From NCBI GenBank assembly GCA_964568845.1, contig CAZMSC010000011.1, positions 1 to 49,868 of the forward strand: a stretch of DNA of 49,868 nt, read 5' to 3'. The DNA comes from DTBU01 sp964568845. GTDB taxonomy: Archaea > Thermoproteota > CALKCG01 > B24. The translations under genes and the position numbers were made by a program. Below the pieces are notes generated by a model. It searched no databases, had not been told where the DNA came from, and worked only from the letters and a program-made list of their open reading frames with translations. Below, piece by piece: positions 31,658 through 40,774 of this stretch (position 1 is the stretch's first letter; each line of letters opens with the position of its first letter).

Positions 31658-32820
31658 GTTACAACCTCTTTAAGTCTACCATGTTTATGAGCGTATGAAA
31701 TTTCCATAGCGGTTAAATCTAAAACGCTTTCAACCCTATCAAGTCCCAACTCTCTTAGAACTTTAGAATAACGTATTGAAAGCCTCCTCATTTCAGGTGA
31801 AGTTGGTCCTACGCATGGGCTTCCCGGGACTCTAGGGCTTACGTCAAACACGTAGAATTCAAGCCTTCTACCCTCAGGGTCTTCCGGGTCGTATGCTACG
31901 GCTCCTTGAAGTGCAAAAGAGCCTATGAGCCCAGGAGGATACTCCGACTTGCATACTCCGATAAACTTCTCAGCAGCCTTGTAGACGAGCGGCTTCTGAG
32001 ACTCTCTCATAGTCACTCCGAAGTGGCCGATCTCCTCATTCTTAATAGGGATGTTTAGCTCGAGCTGGTCTCTTGCAGGCAGGTTTAATATTCCATGTAG
32101 ATTTACCTGCCTCCTATCGTCGAATCCGAGAAAGTCAAACTCTGGAAAGACGTCTGTTAAAGCCCACGCGTGGAAGTTTGCGTTAAACCTTGGACCCAGG
32201 ACAAACTCTTCTATGACGGATTGTTTAAGGTCTTCTTCCGATATGACGTCTTCCCTTATAAGCTTCTCAGCCTTAGCCCAATACTCCTCTGGAGTGTTTG
32301 AGGTAAAAAACGCCCTTTCAAGAGGCTTCTTCTTCTGTCTAACCTTTACGATAACGAGTCTATCTATCTCATCTGGGCTTGAAAATAGTTTAGGCCTCTT
32401 AATTCCAGCCTTCTCAAGAAGCCAGTACTGGTTTCTGGGTAGAAGCCTCTCCTCTGTTTTGAGAAGATACCTATTTCCATATATTGGAATGTAAAACTTG
32501 TCCTCTATGTTTCTCCATCCGACGTAGACGGTGAAAGACCTATTTGGTATGAAAATGGTGTTCAATTCTCGAAGCCTATCTTGAACTTCATCGTCGATTA
32601 TATCTCCAAACCTATCTAGAAGAATCACTTCATCAAATAGACACCTGTTATATCTGGCATAGAGCTCCTCCCTACCTCTTTGACATACAACCACTGTTTT
32701 TAAACCGACGTATTTAGCCGACACAGCGACTTCTTCGGCTGAGTGGCTTCCAAGTACACCTATACTCGGCTTAACATATTTTGAGGTCAATTCTTGGACT
32801 TCACTTCTTTCAATAGTCAT
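31654..32820 (-). CDS. PurP paralogue 2 (FAICAR synthetase family)
   Basis: 388 residues. It shares the PurP layout (IGVLGSHSAEEVAVSAKYVGL, TIFIPNRSFTVYVGWRNIEDKF, IEEFVLGPRFNANFHAW, FYVFDVSPRVPGSPCVGP) but differs at many positions: the Gly-rich ATP loop (AKGGAGYF in copy 1) reads KKKPLERAFF here, and the substrate-end Arg/Asn cluster is changed. Many archaea have two PurP copies and the second is poorly understood. It may act in the same step or on another ribonucleotide. Start ATG at 32820; divergent from moeA with about 92 bases between. Confidence 0.85.
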   Translation of the reverse strand: MTIERSEVQELTSKYVKPSIGVLGSHSAEEVAVSAKYVGLKTVVVCQRGREELYARYNRCLFDEVILLDRFGDIIDDEVQDRLRELNTIFIPNRSFTVYVGWRNIEDKFYIPIYGNRYLLKTEERLLPRNQYWLLEKAGIKRPKLFSSPDEIDRLVIVKVRQKKKPLERAFFTSNTPEEYWAKAEKLIREDVISEEDLKQSVIEEFVLGPRFNANFHAWALTDVFPEFDFLGFDDRRQVNLHGILNLPARDQLELNIPIKNEEIGHFGVTMRESQKPLVYKAAEKFIGVCKSEYPPGLIGSFALQGAVAYDPEDPEGRRLEFYVFDVSPRVPGSPCVGPTSPEMRRLSIRYSKVLRELGLDRVESVLDLTAMEISYAHKHGRLKEVVT

Positions 32821-32864
32821 ACGGTATCACTTTTAAATCGTTCACTCTGATTTAAAAACGCTGA

Positions 32865-32890
32865 GAACCGCTTAAACTTTTTAATGCGCT
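32865..32890 (+). promoter_or_regulatory. Possible TATA box of the moeA operon
   Basis: AAACTTTTTAATG (about 32873-32885) lies about 30 bases before the ATG at 32913, which fits a promoter with little or no leader. No Shine-Dalgarno is seen before that ATG, which agrees with a leaderless message. Confidence 0.4.
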
Positions 32891-32912
32891 TCTCATATGT
32901 AACTTGAAGCCT

Positions 32913-34184
32913 ATGCGGGTTAAAATGTCTGGTTTTAGCAGCCTCTTAACAGTAGATGAAGCGTTGAAAAGACTCTTAGAGGTTGCTAAAGACCACAAGC
33001 TTAAAGTTGATGAGGTACATTTGGAAGACTCCGTCGATAGAGTATGCGCTGAAGATTTACTAGCCCCTGTAGATATTCCTCCGTTTAACAGGTCGGCTGT
33101 AGATGGATATGCCGTCAGATACACGGACGTTTTAAGCGCGTCACCATCAAATCCCGTAGAGCTTAAAATCGTAGGTATCTCGGAGGCTGGTTGCGACTTA
33201 GAAACGCTTCCAAAAGTCGATCCCGGAGAAGCTGTAGAAATTTACACAGGTGCTCCTCTACCGTTTGGAGCAGACTCCGTAGTCATGGCTGAGTTCTGTA
33301 AGAGAGATGGAGATGGACTATGGGTTTCAAAACCAGTAGCATATATGCAGAACGTTTCAGTGAAGGGGGAGGATTTTAAGGCTGGAGAGCTGGTCGTAGC
33401 TAAAGGCGTCAAATTGAAGCCTTGGCATGTGGGGGCTTTAGCCTCTCTAGGCATAATGACCGTGCCAGTTTACCGTAGACCAGTAGTGCTAGTTGCGTCA
33501 ACCGGCTTAGAGCTTAAACAGTTGGGCTCCGAAAATCATCCAGGCAAAATATACGATTCAACTAGACCTATGCTTAAAGCACTTCTTAAAAGCATAAACT
33601 GTACTGTTCTAGACCTTGGAATACTTCCCGACGAACCCGCATACATTATGAAGGCTATTTCTAAGCATTTAGAATCGGTAGATTTAGCGATAATCACTGG
33701 TGGAACAAGCTTAGGCTTAAGAGATGAGACGCCTGAGGCTTTAAGTACATTGGAGGGCTCAAAGCTGATCTTCCATGGGGTTCGTATGAGACCTGGTAAG
33801 CCTACAGGCGCGTATGCTGTAAAAGGTAGGGTAATCTTCATGCTTTCAGGTTTCCCAGTCGCCGCCTTCATAGGGTTTAAAGCCTTCGTAGAACCCACTA
33901 TATATGCTTTGACGAATTCTAAGCCAGATCCACAACCCACCGTTAAAGCATATACTACTAGGAGGTTGGCTAAGCCTACAGGCGTTAAAGCATACGTTAG
34001 AGTTAGGGTCTACCGTGCCCAAAACAGGTTCTACGCTGAGCCTCTTAGATTGACGGGGTCTGGAATACTCTCAACTCTAACTAGAGGTAACGGTATTCTT
34101 GTTTTAGAAGAGGAGGTGGAAGGTGTTGAAGAAGGAGAAGAAGTTGAGGTTTTACTTACACAGGCTTTTGAAGAGGTGACGTAG
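32913..34184 (+). CDS. moeA: Molybdopterin molybdotransferase MoeA (copy 1)
   Basis: About 423 residues with the MoeA domains in order: VDIPPFNRSAVDGYAV (substrate region), EIYTGAPLPFGADSVVMAEF, KPWHVGALASLG, the MogA-like MoCF domain with AIITGGTSLGLRDETPEA and HGVRMRPGKPTGAYAV and MLSGFPVAAF, then a C-terminal beta barrel. MoeA inserts molybdate or tungstate into the adenylated pterin. ATG 32913 chosen (TTG 32904 and ATG 32925 also in frame). Two bases separate it from the second moeA. Confidence 0.93.
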   Translation: MRVKMSGFSSLLTVDEALKRLLEVAKDHKLKVDEVHLEDSVDRVCAEDLLAPVDIPPFNRSAVDGYAVRYTDVLSASPSNPVELKIVGISEAGCDLETLPKVDPGEAVEIYTGAPLPFGADSVVMAEFCKRDGDGLWVSKPVAYMQNVSVKGEDFKAGELVVAKGVKLKPWHVGALASLGIMTVPVYRRPVVLVASTGLELKQLGSENHPGKIYDSTRPMLKALLKSINCTVLDLGILPDEPAYIMKAISKHLESVDLAIITGGTSLGLRDETPEALSTLEGSKLIFHGVRMRPGKPTGAYAVKGRVIFMLSGFPVAAFIGFKAFVEPTIYALTNSKPDPQPTVKAYTTRRLAKPTGVKAYVRVRVYRAQNRFYAEPLRLTGSGILSTLTRGNGILVLEEEVEGVEEGEEVEVLLTQAFEEVT

Positions 34185-34186
34185 GA

Positions 34187-36160
34187 TTGGCTAAGGTCTT
34201 TCATAGACTTATGGGGGTTGATGAAGCAGTAGAGCTTGTTAAGAAACATCTAAAACCCCTACCCCTCGAGTTGGAGTACGTACCCCTGACGGAGGCTGTA
34301 GGTAGAATTCTCGCCGAGTCTATAGCTTCATCCATAGACTATCCCCCGTTTGACCGGGCGACCGTAGACGGCTATGCCGTCAACAGCGTCAGTATAATGA
34401 ATGCGGATGAGGAAAACCCAGTTAAACTTAGAGTTGTTGGAGAAGTTAAAGTTGGGGGTTTACCGGAGTTGGAAGTCAAACTAGGTGAAGCCGCGGAAAT
34501 ACATACCGGAGCCCCCATCCCCAAGGGAGCTGACTCGGTTGTGATGTCTGAGTACACTAAGCGTGTTGGAGAATACGTGCTTGTCTATAGATCCACATAT
34601 CCTAGTGAAAACATCGCTCAAACCGGTGCGGATTTAATGGTTGGTGAGACTATGCTTAGAAAAGGTGTGGTTTTAACCTCTAGGGAAATCGGAGCACTTG
34701 CCGCTATCGGGCTTAATAGGGTTCCAGTCTACAGAAAGGTTAAAGTCGCTATAATATCAACTGGAGATGAGGTTCAACCCCCAGGCTCTATGCTAAAACC
34801 AGGTAGGATATACGATGTGAACAGCTTCACCATATCCTGTATGCTTAAGGAATTGGGCTGTCAACCCGACATATTGGGGATATATCCTGACGACTTTGAA
34901 GCCTTACGTGAAGCTGTCGGGAAGGCTCTTGAAAACTATGATGTTGTAATATCGTCTGGAAGCACTTCGGCTGGTTTTGGCGATGTAATCTACCGGGTCT
35001 TCAACAGTCTAGGTAAACCAGGTGTTTTAGTTCATGGACTTTTAATGAGACCCGGTAAGCCTACAGTTGCAGCAGTAATAGATGGTAAGCTTGCACTGGG
35101 ATTGCCGGGTTTCCCAGTTTCAGCGATGATAGCTTTCCACGTGTTTGCAAGGCCGCTTATTACGCATTTAACTGGTTTACCCGTTGAAAGCCCCGTTAAA
35201 GTTAAAGCCATTCTACCGTTTAGAGTTAAAACAGGCGGTGGTGTGAAAACAATCATACCTGTAAGTTTAACTTCAAACCCGTTAGGGTTTTTCTCAGCAT
35301 ACCCGGTTGTTGAGGAATCTGGAGCTATATGGAGGTTGGCTTTGTCTGACGGCTTCATAGAATGCCCTGAGGAGAGAGACTTCCTCGACGAAGACGAAGA
35401 AATATATGTGACGCTTTTCTCCAAAGCCATCAAACCGGCTGACCTGGTCTTCATTGGAAGTCACTGTCTAGGCTTAGACGTACTATTCGATGATCTTAGA
35501 GAACAGTTGACCATGAAGATAGTCAACGTAGGCTCGCTTGGAGGGCTTTTAGCCGTTAAAAGGGGTGAGGCTGATGTTGCTGGCATCCATCTTTTAGACC
35601 CTGAAACTTTGCAGTATAATATTCCTTTTATTAAAAGATATGAGTTAGAGGGCAGAGCGGTACTGTTTAGAGGGTATGCTAGAACACAGGGCTTCATAGT
35701 TAAACCCGGCAATCCTAAGAAGATAGAGAGCTTCGGAGACTTCTTCAGAGAAGATGTTACAATCGTCAATAGGAATAGGGGTTCTGGGACAAGAGTTGTG
35801 ATAGATGAAGGCTTGCGGAGAGCCTCTGAAAGTCTAGGATTAAAGTTTGAGGAAGCGGTTAAAAAGATTAAAGGTTATACGTTTGAAGCTAAAACACACT
35901 CCGCAGTAGCATCAGCCGTAGCACACGGTAAGTGTGACGTAGGCGTAGGTATTGAAGCGGTTGCTCACATGTATGGATTAGACTTCATACCGATAGCTGA
36001 AGAATTCTACGACTTTGTAGTCTTAAGAGATAGACTTCAGAAGAACTCCGTCAAAATTTTCCTCGAAACCCTTAGCTCCGACGCCTTTAAGAAAGCACTT
36101 ACAGAAAAACTTAAAGGATATAAGCCTCTCAGAGAAACCGGTAGTGCAGTATACGGTTAA
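34187..36160 (+). CDS. MoeA fused to a PBP-like (PF12727-type) domain
   Basis: 657 residues. Residues 1-400 are MoeA (SSIDYPPFDRATVDGYAV, EIHTGAPIPKGADSVVMSEY, STSAGFGDVIYRV, LMRPGKPTVAAVI, GLPGFPVSAMIAFHV). From about 415 to 650 follows a periplasmic-binding-protein-like domain of the kind found in archaeal and bacterial MoeA/ModE fusions (FIGSHCLGLDVLFDDL, VNVGSLGGLLAVKRGEADVAGIHLL in parts, NRNRGSGTRVVIDEGL). The C-terminal part may sense or hold molybdate, tungstate or the pterin. TTG start at 34187; ATG at 34211 is an alternative. Confidence 0.9.
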   Translation: MAKVFHRLMGVDEAVELVKKHLKPLPLELEYVPLTEAVGRILAESIASSIDYPPFDRATVDGYAVNSVSIMNADEENPVKLRVVGEVKVGGLPELEVKLGEAAEIHTGAPIPKGADSVVMSEYTKRVGEYVLVYRSTYPSENIAQTGADLMVGETMLRKGVVLTSREIGALAAIGLNRVPVYRKVKVAIISTGDEVQPPGSMLKPGRIYDVNSFTISCMLKELGCQPDILGIYPDDFEALREAVGKALENYDVVISSGSTSAGFGDVIYRVFNSLGKPGVLVHGLLMRPGKPTVAAVIDGKLALGLPGFPVSAMIAFHVFARPLITHLTGLPVESPVKVKAILPFRVKTGGGVKTIIPVSLTSNPLGFFSAYPVVEESGAIWRLALSDGFIECPEERDFLDEDEEIYVTLFSKAIKPADLVFIGSHCLGLDVLFDDLREQLTMKIVNVGSLGGLLAVKRGEADVAGIHLLDPETLQYNIPFIKRYELEGRAVLFRGYARTQGFIVKPGNPKKIESFGDFFREDVTIVNRNRGSGTRVVIDEGLRRASESLGLKFEEAVKKIKGYTFEAKTHSAVASAVAHGKCDVGVGIEAVAHMYGLDFIPIAEEFYDFVVLRDRLQKNSVKIFLETLSSDAFKKALTEKLKGYKPLRETGSAVYG

Positions 36161-36250
36161 AAATAGTCCAAGGATATAAAGCCACGCATATCCACCTATT
36201 GTGGAAAAATAGATTATGTTTAAAAATCAAAAGCTACTTATCAATATCCT

Positions 36251-36448
36251 ATGTGCCTCCTCAAAGTGTATTTGGATGACTGCGGTGGGAGGAAGCTTAT
36301 AGCCACCGATGTAGCTTTAATCGTGCGTGAAGATGACGGTTTTAGACTTAAACTTTTAGATCCTAGTGGAGATATCTTGCTTAGGAAAGTTATGCCTCAA
36401 ATTTTAGATGCATTAAATTCCCTCATCGTATTTAAATCTTCAGAGTAG
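36251..36448 (+). CDS. CooT-family nickel-binding-like protein
   Basis: 65 residues beginning MCLLKVYLDDCG. Members of the CooT family are 60-65 residues, start MCxxxVY and use the N-terminal Met-Cys to bind nickel; the following TDVALIVREDDGFRLKLLDPSG fits the family's small beta barrel. CooT works with nickel insertion into CO dehydrogenase in bacteria; archaeal relatives occur near CODH or hydrogenase genes, neither seen here. It lies between moeA and a LysR gene. Confidence 0.7.
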   Translation: MCLLKVYLDDCGGRKLIATDVALIVREDDGFRLKLLDPSGDILLRKVMPQILDALNSLIVFKSSE

Positions 36449-36561
36449 CGGTTCTGTAAACTCATCGAGTGGCAAACCTTATTAACCCTTTTGCAACCAG
36501 AGTAGCCAACGTTAAACGCTCAATTTTTAAAGAAGCAGTTTAACTATTCTTATGTGTGGAG

Positions 36562-37533
36562 ATGTCGAAAAGACGAGGGGAAGAATCAGACCCGAAGCTA
36601 TCCTACTTGATAACTTTTCTAAAGGTTGTTGAAGAGGGTGGGTTCAGAAAAGCCGCTAAGAAACTGGGTCTATCCCCTGTAGCCGTTATGAACCACGTTA
36701 AAGCTTTAGAGAAGTATTTTGGTGTAAAACTATTCAGGCCACGTGAAGGTCTAACCCCTGAGGGTGAAAACGTCTACACGGTTATAAGGGAGACTGTAGG
36801 CAAGCTATCTCTTATTAGAGGGATGGTTCCTGAAGTGGAGAAAACTGGCAAGATTAAGTTAACCATTTACACGACTGAAACCCCTATGGAGTACCTCCTT
36901 CCATGCTTTCTATTAAGGTTTAAAGAGTTTAACCCTGCTGTTGACCTACAAGTAGAGGTGGGCCTTCTAAGCGACGTAAGGTCAAGCCTTAAAGATGGAT
37001 TAGCTGACGTAGGGCTTGTAATGGTTCCAGAACACTTAAGAGCTTCACTCTCCGATGGGTTTGAATCTTTGGAGATTTTGAAAGACTCTCTCGTAGCGGT
37101 ATTCCCCTCTATTCATAGAATTTCAAGGATGAAGTCTATAGACATCCAAACCCTGAGTAAACAACCACTCATACTTGATAAACCGGGCTCAGATAATAGA
37201 CTATTTACAGATGAAGTGTTCCTACTCAACCAAATAGGTCAATCCGCTTTAAACGTCAAACTTACTCTAAGGGGTTCTTCAGCCATAATAACCGCCGTAA
37301 GCCAAGGGTTAGGAGTAAGCATACTGCCTGAAATGCTCGCCAGAAAATGGGTTAAAGCCGGCTTGGTATCAACTAGCCCTCTGAAGTGTAAAGGGGTTGA
37401 TTTAACGCTTCTTCTAGTTAAATCGAAGAGTTCTTGGACCGACGTGGTGAAATCTCTATGGAAATTTACAGAAGGATTCATCGAGATTTATGGAAGCAAC
37501 CCTCCATGCTTACAGAGATTTACACCGTTATGA
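36562..37533 (+). CDS. LysR-family transcription regulator
   Basis: About 323 residues: an N-terminal winged HTH (LITFLKVVEEGGFRKAAKKLGLSPVAVMNHVKALEKYFGVKLF in parts, then GLTPEGENVY) and a LysR substrate-binding domain (KIKLTIYTTETPMEYLLPCFL, LADVGLVMVPEHL, LRGSSAIITAVSQGLGVSILPEML). LysR proteins are uncommon in archaea and this one follows moeA and CooT, so it may respond to molybdate, tungstate or another anion; that is inference. ATG 36562 chosen; GTG 36556 is six bases upstream. It is convergent with the next gene (15 bases). Confidence 0.88.
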   Translation: MSKRRGEESDPKLSYLITFLKVVEEGGFRKAAKKLGLSPVAVMNHVKALEKYFGVKLFRPREGLTPEGENVYTVIRETVGKLSLIRGMVPEVEKTGKIKLTIYTTETPMEYLLPCFLLRFKEFNPAVDLQVEVGLLSDVRSSLKDGLADVGLVMVPEHLRASLSDGFESLEILKDSLVAVFPSIHRISRMKSIDIQTLSKQPLILDKPGSDNRLFTDEVFLLNQIGQSALNVKLTLRGSSAIITAVSQGLGVSILPEMLARKWVKAGLVSTSPLKCKGVDLTLLLVKSKSSWTDVVKSLWKFTEGFIEIYGSNPPCLQRFTPL

Positions 37534-37548
37534 AAACCCTTTACAAGG

Positions 37549-39801
37549 CTAATGGTGGAAACGTCTTAGATAGACATATTTCACGGCTCTCCTTAAGAAT
37601 AAGATAGATGTAACGGCGAGGCTGAAGATCAATGTAGCCAGAGACATCGTATACGGTATTACATCAGGCTCATATGTTATCGTCACTACACCACTCATGC
37701 TCGGTAGTAGTATTTCCATAAATGGAACCCTCACCCCGATGGCCTTTGAAAGATTTGGAGGATAGTACGGGATCACTGTAACAGGCCTCCCATTAACCTT
37801 TACACTAAGCTCAGGGTAGTAAACCATTCTAACCCTAAGCCTATCATCAACTTTAGCTCCTCTGAATTCTAAAACCACGTTATCTACCGTGTAGTTTAGA
37901 ATTCTTACGGTTGCCGTTGAATTTTCAATAGAGGCTATTGGGTTGAAAGTCTTCATTCTGAAGACTTCGAATAAACCGTTGGAGAAGACTTTTAAGTATC
38001 CATTCTGCTTGAGAGCGTTTTTAAGCGAAGGATTTATAACAGCTACATAGGTTATACCCAGCTCCCTGGCCAAAACTTCTAGCTTTTCTAAGTCATCAGC
38101 CAAAGTATTAGCCCCCATCGACAGAATGCGATCACCTTCGGTGTTCGCTATGGGATCTGTTATATACCTAGTTCCATATATTCCACCTATCGTCGGAGTA
38201 TTCGACATCAAAGATGCTAGGTAAACGTAGTGGCTGGGAGGATTAACGACCCCTAAAGTATCCTGGATTAGAATGTACGTGTTTGACCTGCCTGAATACT
38301 GAATCCAATCTATCAGCTCGTCCACTCTAGCCGATAGAGAATAGTCTATACTCAATGGGAATACCATGCGATTGTTTATTGGATAGGCTATATCCGTAGT
38401 CTCCAGTTGAGAGCTTAAAGACATCCCTATAAGCATTAAGGCTAAGATTGAGCACAGCATAATGCTCGTAGCTTTATTAGACTTTTTCATACATGTCTTC
38501 TTCAAAATATATGCAATCCTAGAAAAGCCTATGCTTGCCAACGATATCAACATATACCTTGCAAGAGCTACACATTTACCGAAGGCAAGCTCCTCATAGA
38601 AGGGTATTACCCTTGTTAGATCCATCCATCCTATTCTGAAGCTTTCATATCCTGCGCCTACCCATAAGAGCAGTATTGATGAGATCAATGGATGATAACA
38701 ATCGTCTTTGTAAGCAGTATAACCTGCCAACAGAAACGGCGTAGCTAGAAGGATCGTTGATGGATTGACCGTAACCAACGATATCGCGAAGATGGAAAAA
38801 CCCACTATGAGAGAAACGATCCCCAGCTTACCTTTTAAACCCGTCTTTATAGCTCTAGTCCAAACCCATATCCTGGTGAGTATGGCTGATAACGCTGAAG
38901 GTATTATAAGCCAAGTGTATGGTTTAAAAGTCTCCAAGACGTCTATGATAGCCCACTTTCCCACATCCCATTTAATATTCCAAACGAGGTTGTGATACAT
39001 CCTATTATATTTCAACATTGGGATTAGCCAGAACGCCGAGAAAGCTAAAGTAAAACAAACGATTAACGTGAAATCTAAAACGGTTCTCCAGAAGATCCTA
39101 GCGTTTAGGCTTAAAATTCTCATAGCCATCAAAACAGCCATGGAGATGGCTAAGGAGTAGAAAACCATTGGATGCGTCAACATAGTAGCTGCTGAGAAAA
39201 ACGCCGCCCATATGCAGACGACAAGCCACTTCAACCCTAAATCTAAATCCACAGTACGAATCATCAGGGCCAAAGCCGTGAATGAGAGGACTATCCCCAT
39301 ACTCTGCCCCCACATACCTATTTCGTAAATCTGTCTAAGCCCAGCGTCGAGCCAAGCGCCCTCTCCCGGGAAAACGGTTACCGCGAGTAGTGCCGCTACC
39401 GTAGCTCCAACCCTGTCAGCCGTTAAAGCTCTAACGTAGACATAGACTGATAGAGCATATGATACATAGACTATGTTTAACGCGAGTTTGTAAATGGTGT
39501 AAAAGTCCATAAAGTTTAGAAGACCATGGGCTAAAAGCGCTACATAACTGTGAGGACCGCAGTAGTAGAACTGGTTAAGGGGCCAACCGTATTGGTTTAG
39601 GGGATCCCAGCCTAGAAGCCTACCTTTAGGTAGTAGGTGTTTTAAAGTGAACCATGCCTGATTTATGTAGTTTGGGTGGTCCCAACCTATCGGTATACCT
39701 GGTCTGTAGAAGGTTTTAATGGATAGTGTTGCATATACGGCTATAACGGCTAAGGATATGTAATCCCAGTTCTTCTTTAGAAAGCCGCTGAAAACGTTCA
39801 T
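37549..39801 (-). CDS. Large polytopic membrane protein, GT-C-like (6-pyruvoyl-tetrahydropterin synthase-related type)
   Basis: 750 residues with about 12-13 membrane helices and a soluble beta-rich C-terminal part (about 620-725) before a final helix. The first outer loop (GIPIGWDHPNYINQAWF, LLGWDPLNQYGWPLNQFYY) carries acidic and aromatic residues typical of GT-C enzymes and of the membrane proteins labelled 6-PTP synthase-related, which act in surface glycan assembly. Next upstream on the same strand is a UbiA-type prenyltransferase, which fits a lipid-linked sugar pathway. Function remains inferred. Confidence 0.65.
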   Translation of the reverse strand: MNVFSGFLKKNWDYISLAVIAVYATLSIKTFYRPGIPIGWDHPNYINQAWFTLKHLLPKGRLLGWDPLNQYGWPLNQFYYCGPHSYVALLAHGLLNFMDFYTIYKLALNIVYVSYALSVYVYVRALTADRVGATVAALLAVTVFPGEGAWLDAGLRQIYEIGMWGQSMGIVLSFTALALMIRTVDLDLGLKWLVVCIWAAFFSAATMLTHPMVFYSLAISMAVLMAMRILSLNARIFWRTVLDFTLIVCFTLAFSAFWLIPMLKYNRMYHNLVWNIKWDVGKWAIIDVLETFKPYTWLIIPSALSAILTRIWVWTRAIKTGLKGKLGIVSLIVGFSIFAISLVTVNPSTILLATPFLLAGYTAYKDDCYHPLISSILLLWVGAGYESFRIGWMDLTRVIPFYEELAFGKCVALARYMLISLASIGFSRIAYILKKTCMKKSNKATSIMLCSILALMLIGMSLSSQLETTDIAYPINNRMVFPLSIDYSLSARVDELIDWIQYSGRSNTYILIQDTLGVVNPPSHYVYLASLMSNTPTIGGIYGTRYITDPIANTEGDRILSMGANTLADDLEKLEVLARELGITYVAVINPSLKNALKQNGYLKVFSNGLFEVFRMKTFNPIASIENSTATVRILNYTVDNVVLEFRGAKVDDRLRVRMVYYPELSVKVNGRPVTVIPYYPPNLSKAIGVRVPFMEILLPSMSGVVTITYEPDVIPYTMSLATLIFSLAVTSILFLRRAVKYVYLRRFHH

Positions 39802-39884
39802 TCAAGATTTCTCAACGCGAAGAACCTTATCAAAGTTTCACCAGAAAACTCACATCATTTATGGGTGGGAGGAAGTCACTAAGG

Positions 39885-40772
39885 CTACAATAGGTATAGA
39901 AGAGTCAGTACTAGGATAATCCATGCGGCGAATGCTAAAGTGAACTTCCAATGTTTGAACAATATGCCGGGGTTGCTGGCTACAGCCGTATTTCTCCAAA
40001 CGATATTTGTGTAGAACACTACGAGATACGCGGCGAATGGTATGGTTAAAATGAACTTGACCCCGTGGACTTGTAAACTGTAAATGGTGTAAACTGCTAT
40101 CACTAGAATCGATGCTGCTAACAGTCCATATCTAGTATGCATCTTCCTATAGTATTTAAGAGCTGTCCTATAAGCCTCCGCGTCATCTCCAAGCTCAATT
40201 ATTTCTCCTACACGTTTTCCGAAAGATAGCAGCAGTGCTAGTGAGAATATGCCTACTACAAGCCAAGGTGATACTGGAACAGAGATAGCGTAAGCTCCTG
40301 TAACTGCTCTTATAACATAATTTAGAGACACGGAGGCTACGTCTATGGGAGCGTAGTCCTTCAGAAGGAAGCTGTAGAGTTGTGTATTTAAAAATAGTAG
40401 GATCATCAGCAGAAACACGTTTAAGTTGACGCAGTACGCTATGGAGAAGCCGGCAAACGCGGTTAAAATGCTTAATATTGCCGCCTCTCTTACCGAGATA
40501 AGATTTGAAGGTAGAGGACGGAGACGCTTACCCGGATGCTTCTTATCCCTCTCCAAATCCCGGATATCGTTGATAATGTAGTTGGCTCCCGACACTAAGC
40601 AGGCCGATGCGAAACTTGTCACTAGGATGGGCCATATATCTGGTCTGAATAACGATAGGGAGAAAACAGCCGGTACGATTATAAGGAGGTTCTTATACCA
40701 CTGATGTGGCCGAATCAGCTTGATGAATGCTTCAACCGTTACTAAAATTTTACGCTCAATCATATCCGCCAT
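39885..40772 (-). CDS. UbiA-family prenyltransferase, DPPR-synthase-like
   Basis: About 295 residues with roughly 8 membrane helices. LIRPHQWYKNLLIIVPAVFS starts the fold and the first Asp-rich motif is NYIINDIRDLERDKKHPGKR; the second catalytic region is near KYYRKMHTRYG. The PHQWYKN and NDIRDxERDKxHPxKRxRP motifs are those of decaprenyl-phosphate phosphoribosyltransferase relatives rather than of quinone UbiA enzymes. It would attach phosphoribose to a polyprenyl phosphate, a donor for arabinose/ribose in cell-surface glycans. I chose ATG 40772; a GTG start at 40790 would overlap DUF362. Confidence 0.85.
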   Translation of the reverse strand: MADMIERKILVTVEAFIKLIRPHQWYKNLLIIVPAVFSLSLFRPDIWPILVTSFASACLVSGANYIINDIRDLERDKKHPGKRLRPLPSNLISVREAAILSILTAFAGFSIAYCVNLNVFLLMILLFLNTQLYSFLLKDYAPIDVASVSLNYVIRAVTGAYAISVPVSPWLVVGIFSLALLLSFGKRVGEIIELGDDAEAYRTALKYYRKMHTRYGLLAASILVIAVYTIYSLQVHGVKFILTIPFAAYLVVFYTNIVWRNTAVASNPGILFKHWKFTLAFAAWIILVLTLLYLL

Positions 40773-40774
40773 CC

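Noticed and set aside
32051..32494. Plus-strand open frame of 147 codons
   Set aside because: Shadow of the second purP gene, without any family pattern.
36161..36250. Possible riboswitch or Moco-type leader before the CooT-like gene
   Set aside because: Only 90 AT-rich bases with no stable helices of a known class.
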